In this document: piece by piece, positions 21,434-29,100 of the stretch
Layout of the letters: each line of letters starts with the position of its first letter
Numbering within the stretch: the stretch's first letter is position 1
IMG/VR virus record: IMGVR_UViG_3300013132_000134
Span: 1 to 33,747 of that record
DNA length: 33,747 nt
Source of the DNA: a virus
Reading direction: 5' to 3' (one strand)
Position numbers and translations under genes: made by a program
The notes under the pieces: model-generated
Database searches by the model: none
Seen by the model: only the letters and a program-made list of their open reading frames with translations
What the model was told of the DNA's origin: nothing

Positions 21434-23058
21434 TGAAGCTCTTCGAACGGCTCCTTCCCAAGGCGTGGCGCAGTCCGGCGGCCCAGGCTCCGGTTCCATC
21501 GGCGCGTCCCTCCCGTCGGACCGGTGCGAGGGCGTCGTCGAACTCCAGCCCGACGATCTTCGGTGGCGGCGGATACGGGGCCTACTTCGAGGCCCTCCGG
21601 CAGAGTGCCGACCGTTCGCCCCTGACACCGTTCGGGGTGATGGCGGGCGTCCGCACCCATGTCAGCGGGGTCGAGCGGACGATGCTCTCCTCGCTGGCCC
21701 GTGCCGTGTATGACAACGGCGGCTTGCCGTCCCTGGCGGTCAACCTCCTGTCACTGTACTCGGGGCCGATCCGGCCCCAGGCAAACACCGGCGACGACGC
21801 GGTCAACGACGTCTACGAGGCCTACTTCGCGGAGTGGGCGAAGCGTGCCGACTTCTACAACCGCCCGGAGATGGACTTCTGGGCGCTCCAGTCGTCGATC
21901 TGCCAGAGCGTGGATCTCGACGGGGACGTCGGGGCCCTGATCACGGCGGAAGCCGGATTCCCGCAGCTGCAGATCATCCCAGGTTGGCGGATTGGCAGCG
22001 GATTCGAGCCGAATGACACAAAAGCCATCGATGGCGTCGCCCTCGATGCCAAGGGCAGGGTCACCGGGTACATGATCCAGGCGGAGGACTCGGAACCGAT
22101 CACAGTGCCCGCGGGCCAGATGATGCTCGTCCGCGATCCCAGCCCGTCGTCGGTCTATCGTGGAATCTCGCCTCTCCGGCGCGGGCTGAACGACATCCGG
22201 GATTCGAAGGACATCCAGGCCTTCGAGAAGCTTGCCGTGAAGCACAACGCGGCACTCCTCGGGGTGATCGAGGGGGCACCGCTGGACGATGACCACGGCT
22301 TCAACCTCTCGCCGATGGGTCAGACCGGCGATGACGAGGATGTCGGCGACGGGGCCCCGCCCGAGGACGCCACGCCCGGGGAGGAGAAGCTCTCCCGGAA
22401 CGACATGCTTGGGGGCGACATTCCGATCCTTCCCGAGGGTCGGGAGTTCAAACGAGTGGAGAGCAACCGGCCCAATGCCGGGTACATCGATTTCCTCGAC
22501 TCGCTCGCTGCGAGCTTCATCGCCGGCCTCGACCTGCCGCCGGCGTTCGTTCTCGACACCAAGCTGACCGGCCCGTCCGTGCGCGGGGTGATCGGGAAAG
22601 CCCAGCGAAAGTTCGACCAGCGGGGCGACGTGCTGTGCCGATTGGTCGAGTTCGTGTGGGTCCGGGTCATCGCCTGGGGGATCGAGTTCGACGGCCTGCC
22701 CGCGCCCCAGGGATGGCATCGGGTGACCTTCAACCGTCCCGCCAAGGCGACGATCGATGCCGGCCGTGAGGCGGCCCAGGACCGGGAGGATCAGGCGTCG
22801 GGCCTCATGACCCGATCCGAGCACTACGGCTCGCGCGGGCGGGACTGGCAGACGGAAATCGACCAGATTTTCCGGGAGGAGGAGTACGTCATTGGTCGGG
22901 CCGGCGAGATCTCGAAGGCTACCGGCATTCCGGTCGAAACGGTCCTTACCCGGTTCGGATACGCGGCCAAGGCCCCACCACCCCGACCCGAGGGAAAAGA
23001 CGGCTCCAGTGAGAAGCCAGACGGCAAAGCAAAGCCCAAGAAGGAAGAGGAAGCATGA
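21433..23058 (+). CDS. Portal protein (lambda gpB family)
   Basis: This is a 541-residue protein. 'WALQSSICQSVDLDGDVGAL', 'VRDPSPSSVYRGISPLRRGL' and 'FIAGLDLPPAFVLDTKLTGP' are typical lambda-B/phage portal stretches (wing, stem and clip regions in order). It forms the dodecameric ring for DNA entry. The C-terminus is Lys/Glu/Pro-rich. It overlaps the protease gene by 4 bases. Confidence 0.92.
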   Translation: MKLFERLLPKAWRSPAAQAPVPSARPSRRTGARASSNSSPTIFGGGGYGAYFEALRQSADRSPLTPFGVMAGVRTHVSGVERTMLSSLARAVYDNGGLPSLAVNLLSLYSGPIRPQANTGDDAVNDVYEAYFAEWAKRADFYNRPEMDFWALQSSICQSVDLDGDVGALITAEAGFPQLQIIPGWRIGSGFEPNDTKAIDGVALDAKGRVTGYMIQAEDSEPITVPAGQMMLVRDPSPSSVYRGISPLRRGLNDIRDSKDIQAFEKLAVKHNAALLGVIEGAPLDDDHGFNLSPMGQTGDDEDVGDGAPPEDATPGEEKLSRNDMLGGDIPILPEGREFKRVESNRPNAGYIDFLDSLAASFIAGLDLPPAFVLDTKLTGPSVRGVIGKAQRKFDQRGDVLCRLVEFVWVRVIAWGIEFDGLPAPQGWHRVTFNRPAKATIDAGREAAQDREDQASGLMTRSEHYGSRGRDWQTEIDQIFREEEYVIGRAGEISKATGIPVETVLTRFGYAAKAPPPRPEGKDGSSEKPDGKAKPKKEEEA

Positions 23059-23897
23059 CCATCGCGCCGAACACCGTCCGCCGACTGCTCACGGACCTCC
23101 CTTTCATGTCCGATGGCAGCCTTGCGTCGCTGGTCGCCCGCGATCTGAGCGACCTGATCCAGGCGGCGGAGCATCCGCTCTACCGGGAACTTCGCGAGGA
23201 GCTGAAGCCGAAGGTGTCCATGGCCGGCGACATCGCGGTCGTTCCGATCCACGGGACACTCGCACGGCGGCCCGATGTCGCTGAGTTGCTCTGGTACGAC
23301 TTCGAAGCCACCGAGAACATCCAGGAGATGCTCGCCGGCGTCGTTCGGAACCCGGACGTGGCCGGCATCCTCCTCGACGTGGATTCCCCTGGCGGGTTCC
23401 TTACCGGCGGCCCCGAGGTGGCCGACTTGGTGCGGCGTGCGGCGGCCAAGAAGCCCGTGATCGCATGGACGGGCGGCATGATGGCAAGTCTCGCGTACTG
23501 GATCGGCAGTCAGGCCAGCGAAGTCATCGCCTCACGCAGCGCCATTGTCGGCTCCATCGGCGTCTTCGCCGGCATGTACGATTACTCGAAGGTGTTCGAG
23601 GAGGCCGGCATCAAGGTCGAGCTGTTCAAGAATCGCGAGGCCATGTTCAAGGCGGCTGGCTTTCCCGGGACCAGCCTGAGCGAGGAGCAACGTGGCCAGA
23701 TCCAGTCGTCGATCCAGGCCACCTTCGCCGAGTTCCGGGACGCCGTCGTGTCGGCCCGGCCGGGGCTCTTGGACGACTCCATGCAGGGACAGAAGTTCAC
23801 CGGGCGCGAGGGGGTGTCGCGTGGGCTGGTGGATCGGGTTGGGGATCGAGAGTTCGCGATTGGGGTGCTGCGGGCGATGGGGAGGCGGAACCCTTGA
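23055..23897 (+). CDS. S49 (SppA-like) prohead protease, gpC family
   Basis: This is a 280-residue protein. 'VAGILLDVDSPGG' (102-114), 'GGMMASLAYWIG' with the probable nucleophile Ser145, 'IVGSIGVFAGMYDYS' (164-178) and Lys199 in the AMFKAAG region match the S49 active site of phage gpC proteases. It trims scaffold and portal during head maturation. In lambda-like phages a scaffold follows in frame or nearby; here a ~1 kb insertion separates it from the scaffold-like gene. The last ~20 residues (DRVGDREFAIGVLRAMGRRN) have a diverged second copy at 24862-24942. Confidence 0.9.
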   Translation: MTIAPNTVRRLLTDLPFMSDGSLASLVARDLSDLIQAAEHPLYRELREELKPKVSMAGDIAVVPIHGTLARRPDVAELLWYDFEATENIQEMLAGVVRNPDVAGILLDVDSPGGFLTGGPEVADLVRRAAAKKPVIAWTGGMMASLAYWIGSQASEVIASRSAIVGSIGVFAGMYDYSKVFEEAGIKVELFKNREAMFKAAGFPGTSLSEEQRGQIQSSIQATFAEFRDAVVSARPGLLDDSMQGQKFTGREGVSRGLVDRVGDREFAIGVLRAMGRRNP

Positions 23898-23924
23898 CGC
23901 TCGCAGCAGAGGCTGATTGCCAGT

Positions 23925-24234
23925 AGGTACAGTCCGGCTCAAGTGGTGAAGACAGACCGCACCGTGATTGCTGGAATGCCCGACGTGAACCGGATCTGCA
24001 CGACCCATATCGAAAGCAGAACCCCACCCTGCGGAAGCACTGCCGCCGGCTGACACGATTAACCAACATCTTTTCAAATAAGCTGGAACACTTCGAGGCT
24101 GCGATCGCGCTGAACTTCGCCAACTACAACCTTTGCATAACGCATAGCAGGATACGCATTCACCCTCTCAACCGGCGGGAATCGAACCCAGCGCGTGGAC
24201 CGTCTCCGAACTCATTGAAAGCTATTGGGAGTAG
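23925..24234 (+). pseudogene. Broken transposase C-terminal fragment
   Basis: Three pieces in two frames read together. First is 'YSPAQVVKTDRTVIAGMPDV' to 'ICTTHIES'. After a shift comes 'RKQNPTLRKHCRRLTRLTNI', then 'FSNKLEHFEAAIALNFANYN'. After another shift comes 'PAGIEPSAWTVSELIESYWE' with a TAG stop. This matches the C-terminus of a family of DDE transposases ('ERQNLTMRM..RRFTRLTN.FSKK.EN....aL.F..YN..RiH.tLRvTPAMaAG'), often labelled IS1-like. At least two frameshifts and no N-terminus: a dead remnant, strongly suggesting that the insertion was captured from a bacterial chromosome. Confidence 0.72.
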
Positions 24235-24241
24235 GGGATAC

Positions 24242-24520
24242 ATGGAACGTATCCAGATGGCGGTGGAGCATTTCCACGGGTGTTCCGCTGTTCACAGCGC
24301 ATCCAACCACGTCAAAATGGTATGCCGCGGAGAAACGATACCGTAGGATAAGGGGAAGGTATTTGATCTCACCGGCCACCCAAAGGCCCGTCGATGCTAC
24401 GCGTGGGCGTACGGCGAACCGGAGGAGTTCATTACAATCCTTCAGCTTTCACCGGTGCGCCCCGCACTGAAGGCCGTGAAGGTCGGAGTAGCGTACCAAT
24501 TGAGAAAAGGTAAATCATGA
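24242..24520 (+). pseudogene. Small conserved-looking protein with internal TAG stop
   Basis: ATG 24242 opens a frame of 93 codons ending at TGA 24518-24520 that contains one TAG at 24344-24346. On both sides the sequence looks protein-like and continuous: 'MERIQMAVEHFHGCSAVHSA' before the stop and 'KVFDLTGHPKARRCYAWAYG' then EPEEFITILQLSPV after it. It resembles a small bacterial protein family ('AVe..HgC.A.H...V.E...GE..W.G.V..FdL.GHPkA...YAW') found near transposases and catabolic genes. A single nonsense change is the simplest reading. The end overlaps the next ATG (ATGA). Confidence 0.55.
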
Positions 24521-24723
24521 GCACGGGATGGAAGCGGCTCTTAATCAGTATCAACATTATCATGGCCCTGGTGGTCTTTTTCGTGGGCGGAGAGACCTCG
24601 AACAACCTAAATGTTGCAATTGGGTACGTTGTAGTGTTCACCGTCGCCTTCTGGGGAATTGTCGGGCTTGTGAGATGGGTGATCCTTGGATTCAGGGCCG
24701 ACCGTGATTCACGGCAAGAATAG
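24517..24723 (+). CDS. Small two-helix membrane protein
   Basis: This is a 68-residue protein. Two membrane helices (about 8-24, 'LLISINIIMALVVFFVGG', and 34-58, 'VAIGYVVVFTVAFWGIVGLV') end in a charged tail. The ribosome site AAAAGG lies seven bases upstream, and the ATG overlaps the stop of the broken gene before it. Base use is A/T-richer than in phage genes. It is part of the ~1 kb insertion between protease and scaffold. It might be a holin-like or exclusion protein, but nothing proves it. Confidence 0.5.
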   Translation: MSTGWKRLLISINIIMALVVFFVGGETSNNLNVAIGYVVVFTVAFWGIVGLVRWVILGFRADRDSRQE

Positions 24724-24861
24724 GACACTACCTGCCGATCACTTTCGCTCAGGCTCTTGCCTTTGATCCATGGGACTCGCCTTGGCGCTTCGCTCTGAAC
24801 GCCATGGTTGGCGGTCAGATCTTGATCAATCTCGTTTTCATCCAGTGAGTGGTCAGCACAA

Positions 24862-24942
24862 GCTTCGCTGGCGGACCGGGTCGGGGATCGGGAGTTCGCG
24901 ATGGGGGGGCTGCGGGCGAAGGTGCGGCGGCGGGCGTCCTAG
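24862..24942 (+). pseudogene. Second, diverged copy of the S49 protease 3' end
   Basis: The frame reads ASLADRVGDREFAMGGLRAK followed by VRRRAS and TAG. The intact protease ends GLVDRVGDREFAIGVLRAMG plus RRNP. The match continues past the stop as CCCTTGACG(T/C)TC. So the protease 3' end and its downstream flank occur twice, at both borders of the ~1 kb A/T-richer insertion. The copies differ at many bases, so this is not a fresh duplication. It more likely reflects recombination with a related phage or an old insertion. Confidence 0.75.
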
Positions 24943-24945
24943 CCC

Positions 24946-24991
24946 TTGACGTTCCCCCAGTGGTGACGCGCGAACCAGCACGCACCACGCC
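24946..24991 (+). promoter_or_regulatory. Shared upstream element of late genes, copy 1
   Basis: The 46 bases before the scaffold-like gene start TTGACGTTC, contain a TGG(T)G block and CGAAC, and end in ACC.CGCC directly before ATG. The same spacing and blocks precede the tail tube gene (29097-29142). GTTC (24951-24954) and GAAC (24972-24975) are inverted. Promoter, operator or leader cannot be decided. Confidence 0.45.
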
Positions 24992-25390
24992 ATGAGCAAA
25001 CCCAGCCAGGACGACATCATTGCCGAAAACACCCGCCTGACGGCGGACCTCACCGCAGCCCAGGGGGAGGTCACTCGACTGAAGGCGGAGAACGCCCGAT
25101 TGCTCGCAGAACGCGACGCTGAGGCGTCGACGGTCCAGAGCCTCACCACCGAGCGAGACGCGCTGAAGGGAGAGCGTGACAAGCTCGCCGCAGCCGACCG
25201 GGACTTCGAGCGCCGCGTGTCTGCCGAGCTGGCCCAGCACGGGATCCGGAAGGAGGGCGTCGCTACGCCTGCCGCTGCGGGTCCGACGGACCTCGTCGCC
25301 CAGTACGAGGCCATCACCGATCCCAAGGTGAAGGCGGCCTTCGTTGTGAAGCACGAGAAGGAGCTTCGCTCCCTCATCAAGCAGGCTTGA
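24992..25390 (+). CDS. Coiled-coil protein, scaffold-like
   Basis: This is a 132-residue protein. Residues about 5-75 are a continuous heptad-rich coiled coil (IIAENTRLTADLTAAQGEVT and on). An Ala/Gly/Pro-rich linker and a short helical C-terminus ('KVKAAFVVKHEKELRSLIKQ') follow. Position between the protease and major capsid genes and the coiled coil point to a head scaffold or delivery protein. Length is short for a scaffold but similar to small phage scaffolds; a head-decoration role is less likely. Confidence 0.6.
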   Translation: MSKPSQDDIIAENTRLTADLTAAQGEVTRLKAENARLLAERDAEASTVQSLTTERDALKGERDKLAAADRDFERRVSAELAQHGIRKEGVATPAAAGPTDLVAQYEAITDPKVKAAFVVKHEKELRSLIKQA

Positions 25391-25428
25391 GCGCGCGTCC
25401 CCACCATCACCCCTGATCCTCGATTCCC

Positions 25429-26343
25429 ATGCCCATCACCATTCCTGCCGCCCTCAAGCGCGACGTCCTTCTCCGGACCGCCATGCGCGCCTTCAAGAAC
25501 CGCATCGTGCCCATCATGGCCTTTGCCCGGAAGTTCGAGAACGTCCCCCTGGAAGGGACCGACAAGGTCGTCGTGCCGTACTTCCCGCTCGCGACCGGCA
25601 ACTCGACGCTCTTCAACCCCGCCAACGGCTACAACACCGTCAACAACCAGGCGTTGCAGACCAAAGAGCTGACGGTCGACAAGCGCCGCTACCGCGCCAT
25701 GTCCCTCTCTTCCGCGGAATGGAATCGGCAGCCGTTCCTCTCCCAGGAGGAGTTCGTCACCATCGAGGCCGAGAAGCTCGCTGACGAGGTGCTGGCCGAC
25801 ATCTTCTCGGTCGTCACCGCCGCCAACTTCCCAGGCACGACCATTGGTGCCCTGGGCGCCACCGCGTTCGACCTCGACGAGGTCCTCACCCTCCGGCGCC
25901 TCTGCGGGGAGGCCAACTGGCCGACCGCGCCCCGCGGGCTCGTCCTCGACGGCACCTTCATGGAAAACCTCCTGAAGGACAGTCGCGTCGGAAACCAGAA
26001 CTACGGCAGCCCCGACGCCGTCCGCGAAGGCCGGGTTCCCCGGGTGGGTGGGTTCGACACCTACGAGGTCCCGCTCCTCCCCACCAACGGCACCGAGAAG
26101 CTGGCCGGCATGGCCGTCTATCCGTCGGCCTTGGCTGTCGGCTTCGCGCCGATCCGTCCGCACCCCGTCCTCACCCAGACCGTCCTCATGTACCAGGTGG
26201 TGACCGATCAAGACACCAACCTGTCGCTGGAGTACCGCATGTTCGCCGATGCCAAGATGGACAACGTCACCGAGGTCATCGAGTGCAACTACGGCTACGC
26301 GCCACTCGAAGTCGCCGCGCTCAAGCGCATCGTGACGCCCTGA
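25429..26343 (+). CDS. Major capsid protein (HK97-like fold expected)
   Basis: This is a 304-residue protein. An N-terminal arm with 'FARKFENVPLEGTDKVVVPY', an extended-loop/spine-helix region ('SLSSAEWNRQPFLSQEEFVT'), and C-terminal strands with 'DTNLSLEYRMFADAKMDNVT' and 'CNYGYAPLEVAALKRI' are typical of phage coat proteins. It lies exactly where the coat gene is expected, after protease and scaffold. It forms the head shell; I infer the HK97 fold from gene order and length. Confidence 0.8.
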   Translation: MPITIPAALKRDVLLRTAMRAFKNRIVPIMAFARKFENVPLEGTDKVVVPYFPLATGNSTLFNPANGYNTVNNQALQTKELTVDKRRYRAMSLSSAEWNRQPFLSQEEFVTIEAEKLADEVLADIFSVVTAANFPGTTIGALGATAFDLDEVLTLRRLCGEANWPTAPRGLVLDGTFMENLLKDSRVGNQNYGSPDAVREGRVPRVGGFDTYEVPLLPTNGTEKLAGMAVYPSALAVGFAPIRPHPVLTQTVLMYQVVTDQDTNLSLEYRMFADAKMDNVTEVIECNYGYAPLEVAALKRIVTP

Positions 26344-26367
26344 TCCTGAGCTTCCATCCCCGACGCC

Positions 26368-26766
26368 ATGCGAACGGCCATCACTATCGGCATCCATCAC
26401 GGCGGCGAGATCGTCGAGCTTCTCGCTGCAACGCCAACGCCCCTGGACGAACAGCGTCGGGCGTTCAAGGCATTGCGGGCGGCCACGTCCCACGAAAAGT
26501 TCGAGAGCATCGAGTTCTGGGACAGCGGAGCCGGGCGCATCCTGCGGCACCGCTTCAAGGGCACGGCTCCCGAGGCCGTGGCCCCTGCTTCGACCACGCC
26601 GCCGGTGGTGGTGCCACGGCCGGAGGGGGAGTCGACGTCCGAGCCGGCCCCTGAAGAAGTTCCACCGGCCCCTGAACCAGCTCCGGATCCGGGTCAGCCG
26701 GATGATGCCCCTGACGATGTCGACGGCTTCCAGGTCCGCAAAACGAGGAAAAAGAAGGGAACGTGA
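26368..26766 (+). CDS. Virion-region hypothetical protein with disordered Pro/Glu tail
   Basis: This is a 132-residue protein. A short alpha/beta N-terminal domain ('FKALRAATSHEKFESIEFWD') is followed by a Pro/Ala/Glu-rich tail (about 70-120) and a basic end (RKTRKKKGT). It is placed right after the capsid gene and overlaps the next gene by 4 bases. Small proteins here usually serve the head (decoration, completion) or are accessory. Function is unknown. Confidence 0.6.
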   Translation: MRTAITIGIHHGGEIVELLAATPTPLDEQRRAFKALRAATSHEKFESIEFWDSGAGRILRHRFKGTAPEAVAPASTTPPVVVPRPEGESTSEPAPEEVPPAPEPAPDPGQPDDAPDDVDGFQVRKTRKKKGT

Positions 26767-27092
26767 CTCCGACCCAGCAGGCACGGGTTGAAGGCTTCCT
26801 CGCGTCCCTCGTGGCCCGAGGTGTCGGCCTGACGTTGCTGCGCACCGGCGAGGCCGTGACGGCTCTGGTCGAGAAGGACGCGCCGGATGGCCAGGAGTTC
26901 CGGCATGGGGAGGCGGAAGCCCTCGGGGATCGGATCCATGTCCTGCGCTCCCAGGCCCCGGCTGGTGCTGGCGTCGGAGACGTCTTCCAGGATGCGGCGA
27001 GCGGGTTCACCTACCGGATTGTCGAGGTCGAGAACCGGCCTTCGAACATCGCGATCGTCTACCGATGTGAAACGGCGGAGGTGGCACCATGA
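26763..27092 (+). CDS. Head-tail joining/head completion protein (putative)
   Basis: This is a 109-residue protein, GTG start overlapping the previous stop. The beta-rich sequence ending 'YRIVEVENRPSNIAIVYRCE' has the size, order and 'D.......yrI..V......' pattern of small head-tail connector proteins (lambda FII/HK97 gp7-like). It overlaps the next gene by 4 bases. Confidence 0.5.
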   Translation: MTPTQQARVEGFLASLVARGVGLTLLRTGEAVTALVEKDAPDGQEFRHGEAEALGDRIHVLRSQAPAGAGVGDVFQDAASGFTYRIVEVENRPSNIAIVYRCETAEVAP

Positions 27093-27817
27093 ATCCGACC
27101 CTCCACGTTCCCGAGTTGGCCGACTTCCAGGAGGCGATTGTCCGCTACGTCCGCGACATCGGTCAGGACTCCAAGGTTGTCATGCGCCGCCAAGGACGCC
27201 TCCTCCTGCGTGAGGCGATGCACCTGACGCCTCCCCGGACCCGCGGCGAAGGACGGAAGCTGGTGAAGGCCGAGATTCTTCGGTCGGTTCGCCCGCTCAA
27301 GGCTTCGGAGTTCGAGGATCGACGCCTGCGGAAGCTGGTGCGTGCCCGGGACCACGTCCGCCTCCAGGCAGCCCTCGACGAACTCGCGGACGGCCCGCTG
27401 GCTGGGAAGCGGGTGGTTCCCTTCGCGCCAAGTCTTCACCAGGAAGCGCGGAACGCTCGCGGTCGGGTACCTGCCAAGTACGAACCCGTCCTCACTCTCG
27501 ATCACGAGGCCCTCTCGGCGTACATCCGCGGTGCCCAGGACCGTGTGGGGCGCGCCAAGCGCGGATGGGCTGCCGGCGTCCTGGCCTTGGGCGGCACGGT
27601 GCCCGCGTGGGTCTCGGGTGGTCCGAGGACCGGCGACTTCGTCGACCGCCTCGACAACCCGGTGCTGGCGTACCTGCGCGCGGACAACGAATCGGAATGG
27701 GCACGCCGGGGCGACGACGATCGGGTGCTGGCTCGCGCCATTTCCGGCCGCGCCAAAGCCATCCTCGGGGACATCGAACGGAAGCTCGCCCAGGCGGCAG
27801 AGGAGGCCTTCGCGTGA
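27089..27817 (+). CDS. Tail completion protein (putative, gpZ-like)
   Basis: This is a 242-residue protein. 'KVVMRRQGRLLLREAMHLTP' plus PRTRGEGRK near the N-terminus is the 'l...a......tPv.TG.Lr.s' type opening of HK97-gp10/lambda-Z tail completion proteins, followed by a long helical and basic part. Position between the connector and tail terminator agrees. It would help join tails to filled heads. The C-terminal ~80 residues are helix-rich and unrecognised. Confidence 0.6.
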   Translation: MNPTLHVPELADFQEAIVRYVRDIGQDSKVVMRRQGRLLLREAMHLTPPRTRGEGRKLVKAEILRSVRPLKASEFEDRRLRKLVRARDHVRLQAALDELADGPLAGKRVVPFAPSLHQEARNARGRVPAKYEPVLTLDHEALSAYIRGAQDRVGRAKRGWAAGVLALGGTVPAWVSGGPRTGDFVDRLDNPVLAYLRADNESEWARRGDDDRVLARAISGRAKAILGDIERKLAQAAEEAFA

Positions 27818-28278
27818 ACCTCGAAGCAATCCAGGCCTACGTGGCGACCCGTCTCTCGGCGGCTGCCTCGCTTTCTGGCGTCCCCGTCGTTAAGGAGGAT
27901 GGCACGTACCCGAAGACCCCGGCCCGCGAGGAGCAACTGCGGACCAAGGGCCTGCTCCTGATTGTCTGGCAGATCGAGCCGGGCACCGTGGTCGACTCCT
28001 CGCCCACGGGCGCGGCCGTCGTCGAGGTGTACGTTCCCGTGATCATCGAGGAGAACGTGAAGGTGAACCGCGCCCCGGGTGGCACGGGCATCCATGCGGA
28101 GCAGGCTGTCCGTCACGTCATCCAGGCCGTGACCGGCCGGCCAGATCCGCGCGTCGGAGCCCATCGCGGTTTCGAGCTGCTCGATCCGTGGTTCCGGAAC
28201 TTCGGCTGCACCGGTGGCGTGCAGCGCTTCGTCGTCAACCTCTCGATCCAGATCACCCTCATCCCGGTGCAACCATGA
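27814..28278 (+). CDS. Tail terminator-like protein (gpU-like, putative)
   Basis: This is a 154-residue protein from GTG 27814 (GTGA overlap). Its opening 'NLEAIQAYVATRLSAAASLS' and alternating strands ('LLLIVWQIEPGTVVDSS', 'AAVVEVYVPVIIEENVKV') match small tail-terminator proteins that cap the tail tube. The order after the completion protein fits. The next three genes, however, are not tail genes. Confidence 0.6.
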   Translation: MNLEAIQAYVATRLSAAASLSGVPVVKEDGTYPKTPAREEQLRTKGLLLIVWQIEPGTVVDSSPTGAAVVEVYVPVIIEENVKVNRAPGGTGIHAEQAVRHVIQAVTGRPDPRVGAHRGFELLDPWFRNFGCTGGVQRFVVNLSIQITLIPVQP

Positions 28279-28472
28279 GCGACCAGGAGATGCGCGACCG
28301 GCTGATCCGGTTGGAGACGATCATCGGGGACGAGAACCGCGGGCTGCTTGCCGAGCTCCAGGCGGTGAAGAAGTCCGTCGACGAACTGAAGGCTTTTCAG
28401 CTCCGAGCCATGGGCGCGTTCGGAGTCATGGCCATTGGCGCCCAGATCATCATCCAACTCGTCCTCAAATGA
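28275..28472 (+). CDS. XhlA-like holin candidate
   Basis: This is a 65-residue protein. An N-terminal amphipathic/coiled-coil half ('QEMRDRLIRLETIIGDENRG' with heptad spacing) is followed by one C-terminal membrane helix ('AMGAFGVMAIGAQIIIQLVL') and a terminal Lys: the layout of haemolysin XhlA/phage holin-like proteins. It would make or regulate the lysis pore. It overlaps the terminator gene and the next lipoprotein gene by 4 bases each, so all are translated together. Confidence 0.6.
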   Translation: MSDQEMRDRLIRLETIIGDENRGLLAELQAVKKSVDELKAFQLRAMGAFGVMAIGAQIIIQLVLK

Positions 28473-28720
28473 AGCGCATCAAGCTCGTTGCACTCGTCGC
28501 CGCCTCGGCCGCCCTGGTCGTCGGCTGCACCTCCATCAAGTCCCCGGCCGGCTGGGAGTATCGATCGACGATCTTCCAGAAGCAGATCGACGGCATTGAA
28601 CTCACCGGCAACACCAACGGGGCCTACGCCCTCAAGGTGAAGGGCTACCGTTCCGAAGCGGCCTCGCTCGCGGAATCGGTTGCCGCCGGCGTCGCCAAAG
28701 GTCTGAATCCGGTGCCGTGA
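28469..28720 (+). CDS. Small lipoprotein, possible spanin component
   Basis: This is an 83-residue protein. 'KRIKLVALVAASAALVVGC' is a lipoprotein signal (lipobox VVGC). The mature part is ~65 residues, beta-rich, not proline-rich. It sits between the holin-like gene and the DUF1353 gene with ATGA/GTGA overlaps. An outer-membrane lipoprotein next to a holin suggests an o-spanin-like role in lysis, but no matching i-spanin is seen; superinfection exclusion is the alternative. Confidence 0.55.
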   Translation: MKRIKLVALVAASAALVVGCTSIKSPAGWEYRSTIFQKQIDGIELTGNTNGAYALKVKGYRSEAASLAESVAAGVAKGLNPVP

Positions 28721-29100
28721 CGAATCTCGGAGCCATTCCGGCGTTCTGGACTCCGCTCGTGGTGGAGAAGGTCGGCCCGCGCACCTGGCGGTTGGCAAAG
28801 GACCTTCTCTACGCCTCCGCGGTCGAGGGCGCGCCGCCTTCGATCCTGGTGCCGGCCGGCTTCGAGACGGACTTCGCGAGCGTGCCCCGCGGGCTGTGGA
28901 ACCTCTTCCCGCCCGACGGGAGCTACACCGCCGCTGCCGTCGTCCACGATTGCCTATATCGGGAGGGCGTCGCCAAACGCGCAGCGGCGGATGCCGTTTT
29001 TCTCGAAGCTATGGTGGTGACAGGGACGGGACGGTTCACGCGCATCTGCATCTGGGCCTCGGTTCGATTGTTCGGCTGGATGCACTACAAGCGCAATTGA
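28717..29100 (+). CDS. DUF1353 family protein
   Basis: This is a 127-residue protein, GTG start. 'VPAGFETDFASVPRGLWNLF' and 'AAVVHDCLYREGVAKRAAAD' with FLEAM are the signature of DUF1353, a phage family often found next to tail or lysis genes. The conserved Asp, His and Asp pattern (TDFAS, HDCLY, ADAVF) suggests a metal-dependent enzyme, possibly acting on the cell wall, but the activity is not established. The C-terminus has a hydrophobic stretch (FTRICIWASVRLFGW). Confidence 0.8.
   Translation: MTNLGAIPAFWTPLVVEKVGPRTWRLAKDLLYASAVEGAPPSILVPAGFETDFASVPRGLWNLFPPDGSYTAAAVVHDCLYREGVAKRAAADAVFLEAMVVTGTGRFTRICIWASVRLFGWMHYKRN

Noticed and set aside
24861-24942. Second protease end considered as a separate small gene
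   Set aside because: No start codon or ribosome site precedes it in frame, and it matches the protease C-terminus, so it is a remnant.
24853-26784. Long minus-strand open frame opposite the scaffold-like and capsid genes
   Set aside because: Composition is that of an antisense shadow, and the opposite strand holds well-placed virion genes.
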